NCBI GenBank assembly: GCA_936450465.1
Contig: OW388298.1
Location: forward strand, 6,184,035 to 6,248,034
Source: Gibbula magus
Lineage: Eukaryota > Mollusca > Gastropoda > Trochida > Trochidae
Direction: 5' to 3'
Length of the DNA: 64,000 nt
In this document: positions 40,698 to 53,215 of the stretch, in pieces
Position numbering within the stretch: position 1 is the first letter of the stretch
Layout of the letters: every line of letters begins with the position of its first letter
Program-made: the position numbers and the translations under genes
The notes under the pieces: model-generated
What the model was told of the DNA's origin: nothing
The model's database searches: none
What the model saw: the letters and a program-made list of their open reading frames with translations, nothing else

Positions 40698-41746
40698 ACT
40701 TATCTCTACTTAAAAACTTCACAATTCATATATGTTCGTAATACGTTTTAAAAAAGTAAATATAGTTGAATACATTGATATAATGATAACAGCTTCAATC
40801 GACATGGTTGGGTAATAAAATCGATTTTGTTTGTATGAGACACGCCAAGTTGTTTTAATAAACACGGTAACAAATGTTCATACCTATATTGTCACTCTTC
40901 ATTATGATTCTTTCACGTTCAATAATGCCCATAATGTTTATATAAACATAGGCGTGTATTTACCTTATCTACAGTTGGATATATTATAATGACTATAGCT
41001 ACAATGATTATATATGAAAACACTGTAATTAAACGTTAAATGAGTAACTATATACTGCATGACTGTATATGTTGCTTTTGCGTAGGGATTTTATCCCTAA
41101 TTGTTGACGTGGCAATTGTGATAATTTTGCCAAACTATATCAATAACATTTCACCAATTTTCTGTTTAATATTTCTTAATTGCTCATACATTCAGATGAA
41201 TTCCAGCACTATTATTAACCAAACCTGTCAAAAGCTTGTTTAAATAGAAAACAGTAAATAACAAATGTAAATAAGATGAATAGGAAAATTGCAATATAGT
41301 TTTACAATTATTGTACTTTACATGTATCTACTATAACTGAAATATGTGAATGGTTTTAAAAACTAAAATGTTCATATAGTTTGGGCCTCGGTATTGCTGT
41401 GTAACTATACTGAGAAACAACAAAACATTGATAACTAAAGCTTCAACTGATATGGATAATATCTGTTTATTTGTAATCAGGTTAATTAAACAATATTATA
41501 CAATTATGGACTCTTGTCGGGGTCAATATCGGTTTTATTATATGGTTTAAAGACCAACAATACGAGAGGGACCTTAAGTTAATGTGACGTCATAAAATAC
41601 ATGCTTCACTGACCTCACTAAGAATCAGAAGAAACAACCAGAACATACGAGTTGTACTAAAAATTATCATTTGTTCAACATTTACGTCTGCAAAACGATT
41701 AGGTTGGGTAAAGGTGTATCCCACCGTGACCAGACGGGCTGGTGTT

Positions 41747-41803
41747 TGTAGAGCGATGACCGGTTTCGTTCGGATTGAACTCATCAGACCAAGTGACACT
41801 ACA
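41747..41803 (-). ncRNA. Type I hammerhead ribozyme motif
   Basis: On the minus strand the conserved core is complete: CTGATGA (41787-41781), helix II GTTC-AATCC-GAAC (41780-41768), GAAA (41767-41764), then ACCGGT and C. Cleavage is predicted after the C at 41758 (GGTC|ATCG). Helix I pairs ATCG with TGGT (A-U, U-G, C-G, G-U) next to the core. After an internal loop it pairs CTACA (41751-41747) with TGTAG (41803-41799). Helix III is the bare palindrome ACCGGT with no loop, so it probably acts as a dimer. Short or palindromic helix III is known from animal type I hammerheads in Penelope-like elements, retrozymes and satellite DNA. Activity is inferred, not shown. Confidence 0.72.
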
Positions 41804-41846
41804 GAGAAGTGAGAGTCTTTATATAGTCCTGAAGAATGCCGATGTC

Positions 41847-41864
41847 CATTGTGACGTCACAATG
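41847..41864. promoter_or_regulatory. 18-bp perfect palindrome centred on a CRE
   Basis: CATTGTGACGTCACAATG is its own reverse complement and contains TGACGTCA. It lies about 45 bp from the ribozyme, inside the same insertion. Confidence 0.45.
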
Positions 41865-42655
41865 ATGCTTTTTCCGGGTCCCGGCCGGTGGAAGACATGT
41901 CATAGAGACGGCTGTGTGTCTGCCTGGAGACCAGTGTAACCCGGGCAAATAGCAGAATGAGTTGATAACGTACAGTAATAGACACAAAGCCTAAAGCTTA
42001 TGGCTTTAATTTCACAACACTGTTGTCATATTTGCAACAATGTGTCCACTCAAACCGAATCGGCTAATTAATGTCAGTCTCAACTTTGTGATTAGCCATG
42101 ACCAGTAAATAATGCTGGACACAACTAAGTTATTGATTCCTGCTCGATCTTTAGATTATCAAGATTATCTAATACTCTTCCCAAATTGTAACAAAACAAT
42201 AACGACAAGCCATTATATTTATATTTAAATACTTTAAATGATGGCATTTTCGACTTCAAACTGTTGAAATCTGTTCTATCTAAGTCCTTACACTTAGTTT
42301 GAAGCTACCACGGGGATACATCTTTCCTCCTGCTATGTGGTAACTAGAGCTATAAAGTTTTATACTGCATGTTGTCTCCCGATTGATGGCAAAACTATCC
42401 CTCTTTGTCAATTCACAAATTGAAATATAGTTTTTCATAATCTTTGTTGCGTTAAGGTTGCTAACCTAAGCAAAGATAACAATAAATTTCAATAAATAAC
42501 TTCGGAATGACATTTTATTCTTCATATTTTAAAATGACTACTTTTTTTAAACATACCCTTTTACCATCTCAAATAATTAAGACATAGATTATAATATTTT
42601 TGTTGTTGTAAATACCTACAATATGATGTTTATAGAACGTATGTGTCTCATAAGG

Positions 42656-44155
42656 AACCAATGTTTCTCTGTTAGAAACTGAGTTGAAATATCAAACCAA
42701 TAAAGTCCACATCAGATTTGTAGGTTTCATTTACACATTGTTCTTCTATCATATTCGATTTATTTGTTCTCCATTCTAAGCCTCGTAACTCATGTATATT
42801 CCATATATTACAGAGAGGTGGACAGTGATGGAGATGAGATCCCGTCTGACGACGAGACGAAGGAGTATGATGGGTACCGAATCTGGTACTCCCTGGGGAT
42901 CAACGTCACGCCCCCGCCCCCTGAACGTACCCTCGCGATTGGATGTGCTTGTCAGGTTGGTTTACATCCTTTCTCTGACTCAGTTTGATGCAAGTTATCT
43001 TACCTTATAAGTATTGTTTTATGAATGCCTTGAAATATCTGATTAAGAATTATGTAGCTCTTCAATTGGATTATTATTTTTTTCTAGAGATTAAGATTTC
43101 TCCATTCTGGGGACATTAGAAATAATCATTTTGGATATGCTAGTCAGATAAGAAACTCCTTCGTTTGTTCACTCAAATTACTGTCAGTAAAAAATGCATG
43201 AGATTTTTAAAAAGATCAATGGAGCACATGCTGTATTTATACTCTCTTGAACAATCTGTATTGAACTGAATTAACATTCATTTTCAACTTCTTATTTTAA
43301 AAATTGATTTTGTTTCAGCAAAAGGCAGTGTTACAAGTAGTCGTGAGGAACCCGCCACCTGTGGAGATAACGTTGGATGCAAAGGTCATAGGTCGCGACC
43401 TCTCCGGGATGGAGTCTATCACACTGAGTGCCGGGGAGACGGACGAATGTCTCCTCACGTTTGCTCCAGCCGTGGTTGGCAACAGGAAGGGCAGGTAAGA
43501 AAGCCCATTTGAGTTACGTAAATTATTGTTGCAGTGGAAAAAAGTAAATCCTTCGAAGTAGCCACTGAGCTTTGCCCTGAATAAAGTTGTTGAGTTTCTT
43601 GCTGAAGACCACATTAGAAAATCCCAAGACCAGTTGAAACCAAAAATGACCAGGTTGTGGACGGTCGGACAGGCCTTATTTCATACAATACAATTAATTA
43701 TTGATTTCAGGAAAATCAGTTCATCAAATGTTTCCAATGACACTCAGATCTGTGGCATGAAAGGGACAACAGTCAACAGGCAGTAAAGGACTTGGTTTTA
43801 CGCCAAGTGTGCACAGTTTATACCTCCATGAACTTAATAATATTTTAAGTCAATACTTATAAATAAATATATTCGTACCTGATGTTTTCAAAAGGTTTCA
43901 TTGCTACAAAAATACAAATTTGCAACAATTAGAGCTGTACTATTTACGTGTATGAAGACACCAAATATAAGCCCCGCCTACAACGTGTTCATCAGAAAAT
44001 GAAAATGCACAACACAACTAGCCATGAACCTGACGTCATGGGGGCGTGGCTAAATGTGATGTGAAGTCACGATATTAAGTTCATGCAGATAAGAACTGAA
44101 TCTCTGTGAGAGTGTTCAGCGAATCAGATCCACGCAAAGCAATTACTATTTATTT
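42656..44155. other. Unit 3-specific segment holding the CFAP47-like exons
   Basis: Unit 3 matches its paralogues up to GTCTCATAAG (about 42655). The next unit starts at ACAATGAATTCGG (about 44160). The 1.5 kb between them has no counterpart at the other junctions, and it replaces the AATAT microsatellite seen there. Confidence 0.65.
42814..43786 (+). CDS. 3' end of a CFAP47/hydin-like axonemal protein gene
   Basis: Three exons with good splice sites: 42814-42955 (acceptor ATTACAG, donor GTTGGT), 43319-43494 (TTTCAG, GTAAGA) and 43711-43786 (TTTCAG, stop TAA at 43784). Phases fit: the first exon begins with the last base of a codon, the next join is phase 0, then two bases plus one. They encode 129 residues: an acidic stretch (EVDSDGDEIPSDDE), then WYSLGINVTPPPP, then a beta-rich segment with NPPPVEITLD and LLTFAPAVVG. 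This WYxL...PPPP / NP... / FxPxxxG pattern is typical of the MSP/ASH-like repeats of CFAP47 and hydin, large proteins of motile cilia. Family assignment is from memory. An AATAAA at 43862-43867 follows the stop. Upstream exons are not recognisable in the window, so this may be a captured fragment. Confidence 0.6.
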
Positions 44156-44159
44156 ATAT

Positions 44160-45418
44160 TACAATGAATTCGGAAATTCGATTTGTGCCAGTGGCACTCT
44201 GCACTTCAAATAATGCAGTATATTAACCACACCAAATCACACGAGTAAAAAAGTTTCATCATACAATATGTTGTTCATTCATTTTGCGCAAAACAGCTTG
44301 ACAACATAAATTTTGACATATGAACTTTCTCCAATTGCGTGTATTGATGTATGCAAATAATATGGCGCTACTCTCATGGCCAACTGATACACAATAATGC
44401 CTTCAATAATGATTTCAATTGACAAATCCCAAAAAAAATTCTATTTTTAAAAACGTTTCAAAATACAATTTTTTTCAAATGAAAATATTTAACTTTGAGA
44501 GAGCGAAATTACCGTTGACTTGGTCAACTTGACTTTCTAGCTTGTAAAGGTATAGTTCCGCATTCTTAAGTCACATGGTTTTCTCAACAAGTCGATGAAT
44601 TTTCCGGTAGTGTTTATCACACGTATTTTGATAATAGTAGCTGTACCTTCCGTCTCGTCATTACACAGCCAAAACGTTGTTTATATACTTCAACGTATAA
44701 ACAAATGATGAATGTCCAGTTAACTTATTACATAAAACATATTAAATAACATATTCTTGTGTTAATGCTTTTAAAACATATGTTTTTATAAAAGCTGTGG
44801 GATCCAAAAACGAAATCCCTTCAAGGTAATACAGTAATGCCTGTTGTCTATTTCTCTAAATTAAGATACTGTGAAAAAATACTTGACGTTTCAGAAAATA
44901 TGCTTCTTCACCTTTCTATCAAAATGCAGTGAATCATATACTCCCAAACGTTGTGTATGTTCAAAAGAATGACGCTGTAGTGCAGAAAATGTTGTAACAA
45001 AAAACTGTGAGAACAAAAGCCACTTCAACGTTGTCCAATGCAAGAGACAGACAAAGCACGTCATTAACTAGATAAAACATTTTATTATGATTTCTTTTAC
45101 AACTGCAATTCGACTTATCCATTCACTGTCAAAAGGGAATGTCAAATATCCTTTCGATCGCCTTGGGATATGATAGCATATCACTTCCGCAACGATTCCA
45201 CAAAGCAGACATTCTTTCTGAGTACTGTTTCTAATGTGCAAAAGGTTAATTGAATGCTCATGAAAATCTAATTGAATCCCAACCAATTTAATTGTAAAGT
45301 GCTTTTATTCACCTTTACAAAACAGAATCTTCCTCTTTCAATTAAATGTTTTATTCGAATTTGAGTTTACAGAATACAATGGATGTTATTTCTTTTATTT
45401 TCGTCGAATTATTTTGGG
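44160..45418. other. Downstream flank of gene copy 4
   Basis: Conserved unit-start DNA (ACAATGAATTCGGAAATTCG onwards), equivalent to 21750-22600 and 54175-55465. Open frames here, such as the one shared by 13934-14140 and 54909-55115, are broken in units 2-4. I see no gene. Confidence 0.55.
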
Positions 45419-48400
45419 TCAGTATTTATTCTGTTTCCACCCAGTCCACGTCACTCCCTTCTGAAATACAGTCCAAACAAATGATTTCGACAATGGTTAT
45501 TATTTAATCAATTCAGACCTGCAAATTATTTATCACCTTAAATAGATAAATATTTACTCAATTACTAACGCTGATGGGGAATGACATATTATCTTTACCG
45601 AGTTATATCAATTGCGTAATTCTCAAATCTTGATGATGATCTGCCATTCCCCGTCAGGGGTTGGTCATGGTGTATATTACCCATTAACAAAATCAAGTAA
45701 AACACAAATATTCAAAGCCGAACGATTCCCTTAAAGGACAAGAGAAGGAGATGAATCTCCATATCCAAACGCGACTGACGTGGATTCACTACTTACGTAC
45801 TATGCACATTTAAGATGTCCACTGCGGAAATGTCTTTCACAATAAAAGATAGATGTGGTTTTATTTGAGAGTGTTGTATTTCTGCCCAATAGTATCAATC
45901 CATGATTATACGATATAAGCTATTACAATATGCATATCAAAAGATCTGCAAATTTGCCTCAAACCGAACATCATTGTGACGTTGGAATTAAGAATGTGAA
46001 GTCATAACTGCTCACACCTATGACGTCATTGGTACGTCGACACATGTGGGAACCCACTTATCACTATTGGAAACAAATAAAACGTGTTCGATTTCCAAAA
46101 TTACTAGTCGCAAAAAGTTGAATGAAGAATGGAAGATGAATTATGTTGTTCCGGCAACCATTGAAACAGCCAATCAAAAACCGGGAATATGTGCAAATTC
46201 CCATACCTTTGATATTGTTTGCATTTGTAATTGATCCCTAACATTTGTACAAGACCCCTTCTTCCTGCAAAAATCTGCGTAATTTAAGTAAATGTTGTCT
46301 GATGACTGCAGCAACTATGATTCATAACAATTACCTTGGATGGAGATCGACCTTGGAAATTAGTACTTCTCCGTTCCTGCATAACAGCTCTTCTACCTTC
46401 ATCACTATCTCCAACGACAGCCCAACCCACACCCCCGGTGCCTCCCTTTCCTTCCACAGTCTCGACTCCAACCTCCTCATGGTTCTCCTGAAATAAAGTC
46501 AATACATATGGTATCAATCAATCAACTCAGAGATAGTAAGTTTTGAAATTGTCAATCTCCTATATTATATAGTGAAAGCTGAGTTGCTTGTATATGCCAT
46601 TGCAAAATTATATGATTATATTATTTCATTCTGTCAATCCTGTAAGTTTTGATTATTTGTACGGAACAACTCCGCTATGCTAAATGAATGATAGACTCAC
46701 CAACCGGGAACTACATGGTCCCTAGTCATTCCTCTAATTGTGGGTAAGATCTTTATTTGAATTTTGAAGTTTGACATTTCCAAAAAAAATATGACTACAA
46801 CAGTTACCCTTTGAGGAAGTTGTTTTGTCCAGACAGCATCTTTAGACAAACCTACAAGCTTAACCGAACATGACACTCGGATTACACAACGATCCATAGG
46901 TTTGCGTTTTGTGTGTGTGGCCATGCAATGTGTAAATTTCAGTTTCTTGTATTTTCGTTAAATGTCGACTGCAATAGCCAATGGCCACTTTTGGGATCCA
47001 AATACAAGGTGATTTCAAGGAATATCCAACTGTAAAGTTCTGGAATCGGCAAATAAATTACTTATATGCAGCTTTTTAATTACAAAGCCAAATTAGTACT
47101 GACAAACGATTCACTGAAATCACGAAAGTGTATCAGTCGCGTTTGTCACTTCCTGCGCTTGGATATCAACGTACATTATATTTCACGTAATTTAATTTAA
47201 ATTCATCAAAACAATTCAAAATTACCATATATCTTATCCTTAGATATATAACTTGGTAATTTAGCATGGTTATTGTATAAATATGTGATTTAGTCAATTT
47301 CATAAACCCAATGATCTGATGTAATGACAGTAACAATTATTTACAAAGCTGTTCAACGTGGTATTGCACAGGCGGTGACCAGAGGCGTCCTTGTGGCCAA
47401 TCATGCCGTCATGCTCATGTGAGCTTGCCGGACTAAATATGCAGCTGTTCTCAAACTGGGTGGTCTTAATAATTAATTACAAGTTTATATTGTCTCGATG
47501 TTATGCTCATTGCTCAGTTGAAATATCACCCCAATTATTAAATATTACTTAAAACTATTTTAAATGCACATTTACTACATTAAGAGATATGTCTGTTAAC
47601 TCTTAAGTGACTAAAGCCTTCATCTTTTGCTACATGGTAATCTGTTTTAAAGAGTATTACTTACCGTTGAAAGAAAGTACATAAATAACAGCATGCTGAT
47701 TATTTTGGGATTTTCCCTTGTTTTAATGATTATTTTGTTATTTTTTCCGAGATAAATATCAATTATCCACTATTAGTTTCTTCGATTGATTTGAGACCAC
47801 ATCTTCAGCATGAAATTACATAAATAACATTATTCAGATACAAAAGAACAAATTTTATAGTCATTTCTGTTGGGATTTTTCTTTGCTTTAAATGATAACT
47901 TTGTTATTTTTCCAAAATAAATATCAATTCTACCATAGCTTTGCAAAATTCTTGTATCTGATTGGCTACTGTGAAAAATCAGAAACAGTATAATTTGGTT
48001 ATAGAATGCTCTGTGAAAGCTTTCATTCTCTAATAAACGTACATGCATGAAAATGTTTTAAAATTAGCTGTTGTTCAAAATGCCACGAAGTGAATAATTT
48101 GGATAATAAATCTGGAACTGATCAAAATAAGACAGGAAATGGTGAAAGTTAACATTGCAGTCCGAAAAAATGCCACGAAGTAAATAATTTGGATAATAAA
48201 TCTGGGACTGATCAAAATAAGACAGGAAACGGTGAAAGTTAACATTGCAGTCCGAAAAATCTGTTACAACAAACAACTTCGCATTTCAGAAGCGTTCTCC
48301 AATAACTTTAATTCGGATGACAAAAAGGTTAAAAACATGCATTATATCATCTGGAAACTGTCGAAATGCAGAATAAACTTACTTAAACGTAATTTACAAA

Positions 48401-51400
48401 CTTGACACCATAATACTATTGTCAATTTCGAAAAGTTTGCAGGAATTACAACAGATGGTGATGCAACTTGGAAAACAATACCATTTACAGAAAAGAGTGA
48501 GCTCCCATTAATGCATTTGCACACGTTGACTATTTTCCAAAGCCTTATAACATGCTTCGTCATTCCAGATTACCAAATAAAAAACATTTGTATAAATGTT
48601 ATTAAAGCTCTAAATTATCCATTATCCAAGTCTCACACTATGTGTTCCACAGGAAATCAAATGTATAGCTATAATAATTCCTCAGATTTTCAAACACAGT
48701 ATGTTTATCTCCTATTCATTCAAATTACCTTGGATAGCGATCGTCCTTGGAAATCAGTACTTCTCGATCCCTGCATAACAGCTCTTCTTTCTCCGCCAAA
48801 ACCACCATCACCTCCACCACCACCTCCACCACCATCCGCATCACCACCACCTCCACTACCTCCACGACCACCACCACCACCTCCACCACCTCCACCACCT
48901 CCACCACCTCCACCACCAACCCAGTATCCACAAGTACTCTCCCCTTCAACATAGTCGACTCCAACCTTCTCATAGTCCTCCTGAAATATATACAATAAAA
49001 ATGACATCAAAAGATGTTTGCATTTTTCAGTTATTCTAACATAGCTTATGTACACACTGTCTGCCTTGACAACAGAGGTTTCTTAACACGTCAAGGCTAT
49101 CAACAAACATATTTAATTGTGCGTTATCCCTACATTACTCTGTTTGGTCTTGATCGGCGGTGTCATGATGAATGATTTGTTATGCTTAGCGTTATTAAAT
49201 AACCTGGACAATATAGTCAATACAAATGGTATCAATCAATCAACTCAGAGACGGTAAGTTTTGAATTTGTCAATCTCCTATATTATAAAGTGAAAGTTTC
49301 AAAAAGCTGGATCCACATGTCTACCGTGATTCCTAGTAATTCCCTTAGCTTGGTCGTTAAGGCTTTTATTTGATATCAGAAGAATCTTGGGTGTGATATG
49401 TCACCTTATCTAGATCATAAACACCTTTCATAAGAAGTTACAAAGATATATGCAGATCAAACTGTTATTTCTTTAAATGTTAATTTTTTTTTATTTTTCC
49501 AAGTTAAATCTCAACTATTATTCATACAAATTACCTTGGATGGAGATCGTCCTTGGAAATCAGTACTTCTCTGTTCCTGCATAACAGCTCTTCTATCTAC
49601 ATCACAATCTCCATCGACAACCCAACCCACAACCCCGGTGTCTCCCTCTCCTTCCACAGTCTCTACTCGCACCTCCTCATGGTTCTCCGGAAATATAGTC
49701 AATACATATGGTATCAATCAATCAACTCAGAGACGGTAAGTTTTGAAATGTTGTCAATCTCCTATATTGTAAAGTGAAACTTTCAACAGGCTGGATACAC
49801 ATGTCTACTGTGATTCCTAGTAATTCAAAATTTAATTAATCTGGGAATTTTCCCTTTCTTTATATAATAATTTTGTTATTTTCCAAGATACGAGTAATTA
49901 TCAATTATGATTCATACTTATTACCTTGGATAGAGATCGTCCTCGATAATCAGTACTCCTCCGTCCCTGCATAGCAGCTGTTATATCCCAACCATCCCTG
50001 GCACCCCCATTGCTATTGTCTCCCTCCGGATCCTCCCATTCCACAGAGTCGACTCCAACCTCCTCATACTCCTCCTGAAATATATACAATACAGATGGTA
50101 ACAAAAGATGTTTGCATTGTTCAGTTAACTCAGATTCAGAAAGAATATATGCCACCTTGATTCGATGATATAATATTTTTTCACACTGTAAAACTGTATT
50201 TAGAATTATGATTGAGTAATGTTGATTGTGCAGCTTTCATTCTATCTTTCTCATCACCAGTACTTTTTAATATATGTTCGAAGCAAATCCACTCAGCTAC
50301 ATCAATGATCTACCAGCCTCACCAACCTGGATACACACGTCTTCCATGATTCCTAGTTATTCCTTTGTGGATAAAAGCTTTATATGAATTTTAAAATTTG
50401 ATATTTCCAGAGAAACATTACTGCCCCAGGTACTCTTTGGGGAAGTTGTTTTGTCCAGACAGCATCTTCAGACTATCCCTACTAGCTGTCCCTACTAACC
50501 GAACATGACACTCAATGTTCACCACTTTCCACAGGTTTCCTTTTTGTTGATGAGGATAATTAGTAAATTTCAGTTTTTTTCAGTTCAAACTTGCTCAAAG
50601 AATGAATCAACAATAACTAGAGCCGTGGACAGCAGCGAAACACCTCTGAACTTGTATATATCAGTTCAAACTTGCTCAAAGAATGAATCAACAATAACTA
50701 GAGCCGTGGACAGCAGCGGAACATCGCTGAACTTGTATATATCAGTTCAAACTTGCTCAAAGAATGAATCAACAATAACTAGAGCGGTGGACAGCAGCGA
50801 AACACCTCTGAACTTGTATATATCAGTTCAAACTTGCTCAAAGAATGAATCAACAATAACTAGAGCCGATGACAGCAGCGAAACACCTCTGAACTTGTAT
50901 ATACCACTCTACCCAGCATTACACATGTGGTAATCAATACTCATAGATGTGCATTTATTAATCTGAAGTTTCTGCTACCATAGGGGGAAGCTGTACTTCT
51001 ACACTTGTTAGGAAATGTCTTGGATGCATCGCAGACAGGTGGAATTTAGATGTTATTCCATCATTTGGATTCATACAACTCACACTTCCATTGAATCGTC
51101 CATGTATATCAGCATCCCTCCTTTCTGGAGTCGTGTCATGAAAGAGAAAGTTGAATTGTTTCATAATGAGTTTAATAATGCAGTTGAGAATAATAAGATT
51201 ATCTCAAAATATATCTTCACACAATCCTGTGAGTCTTAACCGGACGACCGAATGTTGAATCGCCTGTTTGTAGACTTTGATTGAGTCCATATAGTAACAA
51301 TTTTCAAGAAATGTAATGGTCATGTTTATACAAAAATTAATTGTTTATATCATCTTTTGAGGAATGTATGTATGTAATTCTGTATGATATATAAATATCA

Positions 51401-52264
51401 CCCCATGTCTCATAATATATACCAACGCTAATGACAATAGTTAATGGTTATACATGGTTGTTGACGCCATGGTTATACTGATAACAATAAATGGATTAGG
51501 AGATTATTGATAATTTACCACATTCAGGGTTAATTACAATTATTATAATTGAAAGAAGACTGATATGTTACCTGGTCCGGAGCTCAGTTCACCAAGGTCA
51601 TGTTGTATACTTCCTGCCTGTGAATTAGAGAGATAAATATAATTTACATCATGAGTAACCATAATGCTCTTATCTTTATTTGCACTTAAAAAACATAGGC
51701 CCGGGTAAACATGTAGGTGTTTTTGAAGGATATTATATCAGGTTAATTATTCGAGTGGGCCCTGAATTCCCACTAGAAGAACATCTGTGTAAGATCAAGA
51801 ATCCAATTTCCTGACATATGATGCTCAACATGCAAGATTACATCCCGAAATATCCAAAGAGGATAATAATAAGGTTACCAAAACCTTATTAGCTCCAAAA
51901 GCTAGCTCTTTGTCTTCCCTAGGATAATCAATCTGTGAAAGATATATACAGAGAATACAGAATACCTTAATGTAAACCAGTGTCAGGGAGCTACAAATAA
52001 TTAGCTGAATGTAAACCAGCGTCAGGGAGCCCAAAAGTACTGACCTGAATGTACACCAGCATCAGAGATCCCCAAAATACTTACCTGAATGTAAACCAGC
52101 GTCAGGGAACCCACAAGTACTTACCTGAATGTAAAAAAGCATCAGGGAGCCCAAAAGTACTTACCTGAATGTAAACCAGCGTCAGGGAGCCCACAAGTAC
52201 TTACCTGAATGTAAATCAGTGTCAGAGATCCCACAAGTAAAACGGTTAGGACTTTAAACATCAT
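45419..52264 (-). CDS. Secreted repeat protein gene, copy 4
   Basis: Exons in transcript order: 52205-52264 (signal peptide MMFKVLTVLLVGSLTLIYIQ), 51572-51617 (AGSIQHDLGELSSGP plus one base), 51084-51124 (completes E, then RRDADIHGRFNGS), S 49925-50074, V 49535-49687, G 48729-48980 (84 codons, longest glycine tract), V 46335-46487, last exon 45419-45460 (KGVTWTGWKQNKY, stop). All joins keep frame, giving about 298 residues. The first V exon has CCG in place of the acceptor CAG. Splicing could still use the AG inside its first codon GAG, which would drop one Glu. The second V exon has a normal acceptor. The protein is acidic in the exon starts, basic at the exon ends, and has one Cys in the G exon. 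I see no known domain. This is the cleanest copy for transcript testing. Confidence 0.7.
46020..46029. promoter_or_regulatory. CRE/bZIP palindrome, unit 4
   Basis: ATGACGTCAT kept exactly at the edge of a block where units 1 and 5 diverge from unit 4. Confidence 0.3.
48081..48260. repeat. 90-bp tandem duplication, unit 4
   Basis: Two copies of the same 90-bp unit (TGCCACGAAGT...), downstream of the G exon. This links unit 4 to the left block of unit 3. Confidence 0.85.
50580..50903. repeat. 81-bp intronic tandem repeat, unit 4
   Basis: Four copies of the same 81-bp unit as in unit 1, at the equivalent intron position. Units 3 and 5 keep only partial single copies (near 36919 and 59100), so expansion or loss happened after the units duplicated. 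Confidence 0.9.
51964..52237 (-). repeat. 40-bp splice-donor minisatellite, copy 4
   Basis: About seven units of the 40-mer next to the coding end of exon 1. It is nearly identical to the array of copy 5, so the two units duplicated recently or were homogenised. Confidence 0.9.
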
Positions 52265-52303
52265 GGCTTCATCGACAGTGATCAAGTGTTTGATGGAGAT
52301 ATA

Positions 52304-52311
52304 TTTTATTA
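52304..52311 (-). promoter_or_regulatory. TATA-like element, gene copy 4
   Basis: Minus-strand TAATAAAA followed by TATATC, about 40 nt upstream of the first ATG. Confidence 0.35.
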
Positions 52312-53086
52312 ACCTATTACAAGTTTACATATTCATAATTCATATATGTTCGGATTACGTTTAAAAAAAGTAAATTTATTTGAATACATTGAGATAATAG
52401 CTTCAATCGACGTAGTTGGGTAATAAAATCGATTATGTCTGGACACGCCAAGTTGTTTTTAGTCAACAAGGTAACAAATGTTCATACCTATATTGTCACT
52501 TTTCATTATGATTCTTTCACGTTCAATAATGCCCATAATGTTTATATAGACATAGGCGTGTATTTACCTTATCTAAAATTGTATATATCATAATGACTAT
52601 AGCTATAATGATTATATATGAAGACACTGTAATTAAACGTTAAATGAAAACAATATACTGAATGACTGTATATGTAATATTTGAGAAGGGGTTTCATCCC
52701 CTATTGATGATGTGGCAATTGTCAAACTATATCAATAAAATTTAACCATCTTTCTGTTTAATATTTCTTAATTGCTCAAACAGTCAGATGAATTCCCGCA
52801 CTATGATTAACCAAACCTGTCAAAAGCTTGTTTAACTAGAAAACAGTAAATACAAAATTTAATTTAGATGAATAGGAAAATTGCAATATGATTTTTTTAA
52901 TTATTGTAGTTATCTACTATAACTGAAAGATTTGAATGATTTTAAAAACTAAAACTTCATATAGTTTGGGCGTCGGTATTGCTGTGTAACTATTATGCGA
53001 AACACCAAAACATTGATAACGAAAGCTTCAACTGATAATGAATATTATCTGTTGATTTGTTTTCATCTCAGTTAAACATAATTATA
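52312..53086. other. Upstream flank of gene copy 4
   Basis: AT-rich conserved flank, no coding exon seen. Confidence 0.5.
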
Positions 53087-53215
53087 CAATTATGGACTCT
53101 TGTGGAGGTCAATATCGGTTTTTTATTTACCTGAGTCAAACAATATTGACTGAGCAATATATATTGACTCAGGTGAATGAAAATTTATATTGACCTCCAC
53201 AAGAGTCCATAATTG
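53087..53215. mobile_element. Foldback (MITE-like) element, unit 4
   Basis: A perfect 29-bp inverted repeat, arms 53087-53115 and 53187-53215 (outer end CAATTATGGACTCTTGTGGA). A nested perfect 11-bp pair, ACCTGAGTCAA/TTGACTCAGGT, lies inside. Transcribed from either strand it would form a long hairpin of about 129 nt. Unit 3 keeps only the left arm (from 41501). It could be a miniature inverted-repeat element or a hairpin RNA locus; no target-site duplication is clear. Confidence 0.7.

Larger units (their letters stand above)
41701..42415. mobile_element. GC-rich insertion carrying a hammerhead ribozyme motif
   Basis: Unit 3 follows its paralogues up to AAAACGATTA at about 41700 and rejoins at about 42415 (AAATATAG, then TTTTTCATAATC). 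The intervening sequence is absent from the other units. Its first 260 bp are clearly more GC-rich than the surroundings and contain the ribozyme motif and an 18-bp palindrome. It is probably a piece of a ribozyme-bearing retroelement (Penelope-like element or retrozyme). No reverse transcriptase, repeats or target-site duplication could be defined. Confidence 0.5.

Noticed and set aside
48729..48980. Proline- and threonine-rich plus-strand frames over the CCA/CCT tracts
   Set aside because: They are antisense shadows of the glycine-rich G exon, whose minus frame has matching splice sites and phase.
50505..50933. 142-codon plus-strand frame with 27-residue repeats
   Set aside because: It lies in an intron, antisense to the gene. 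It stays open only because the repeat unit is 81 bp, and no start or splice context is shared by the units.
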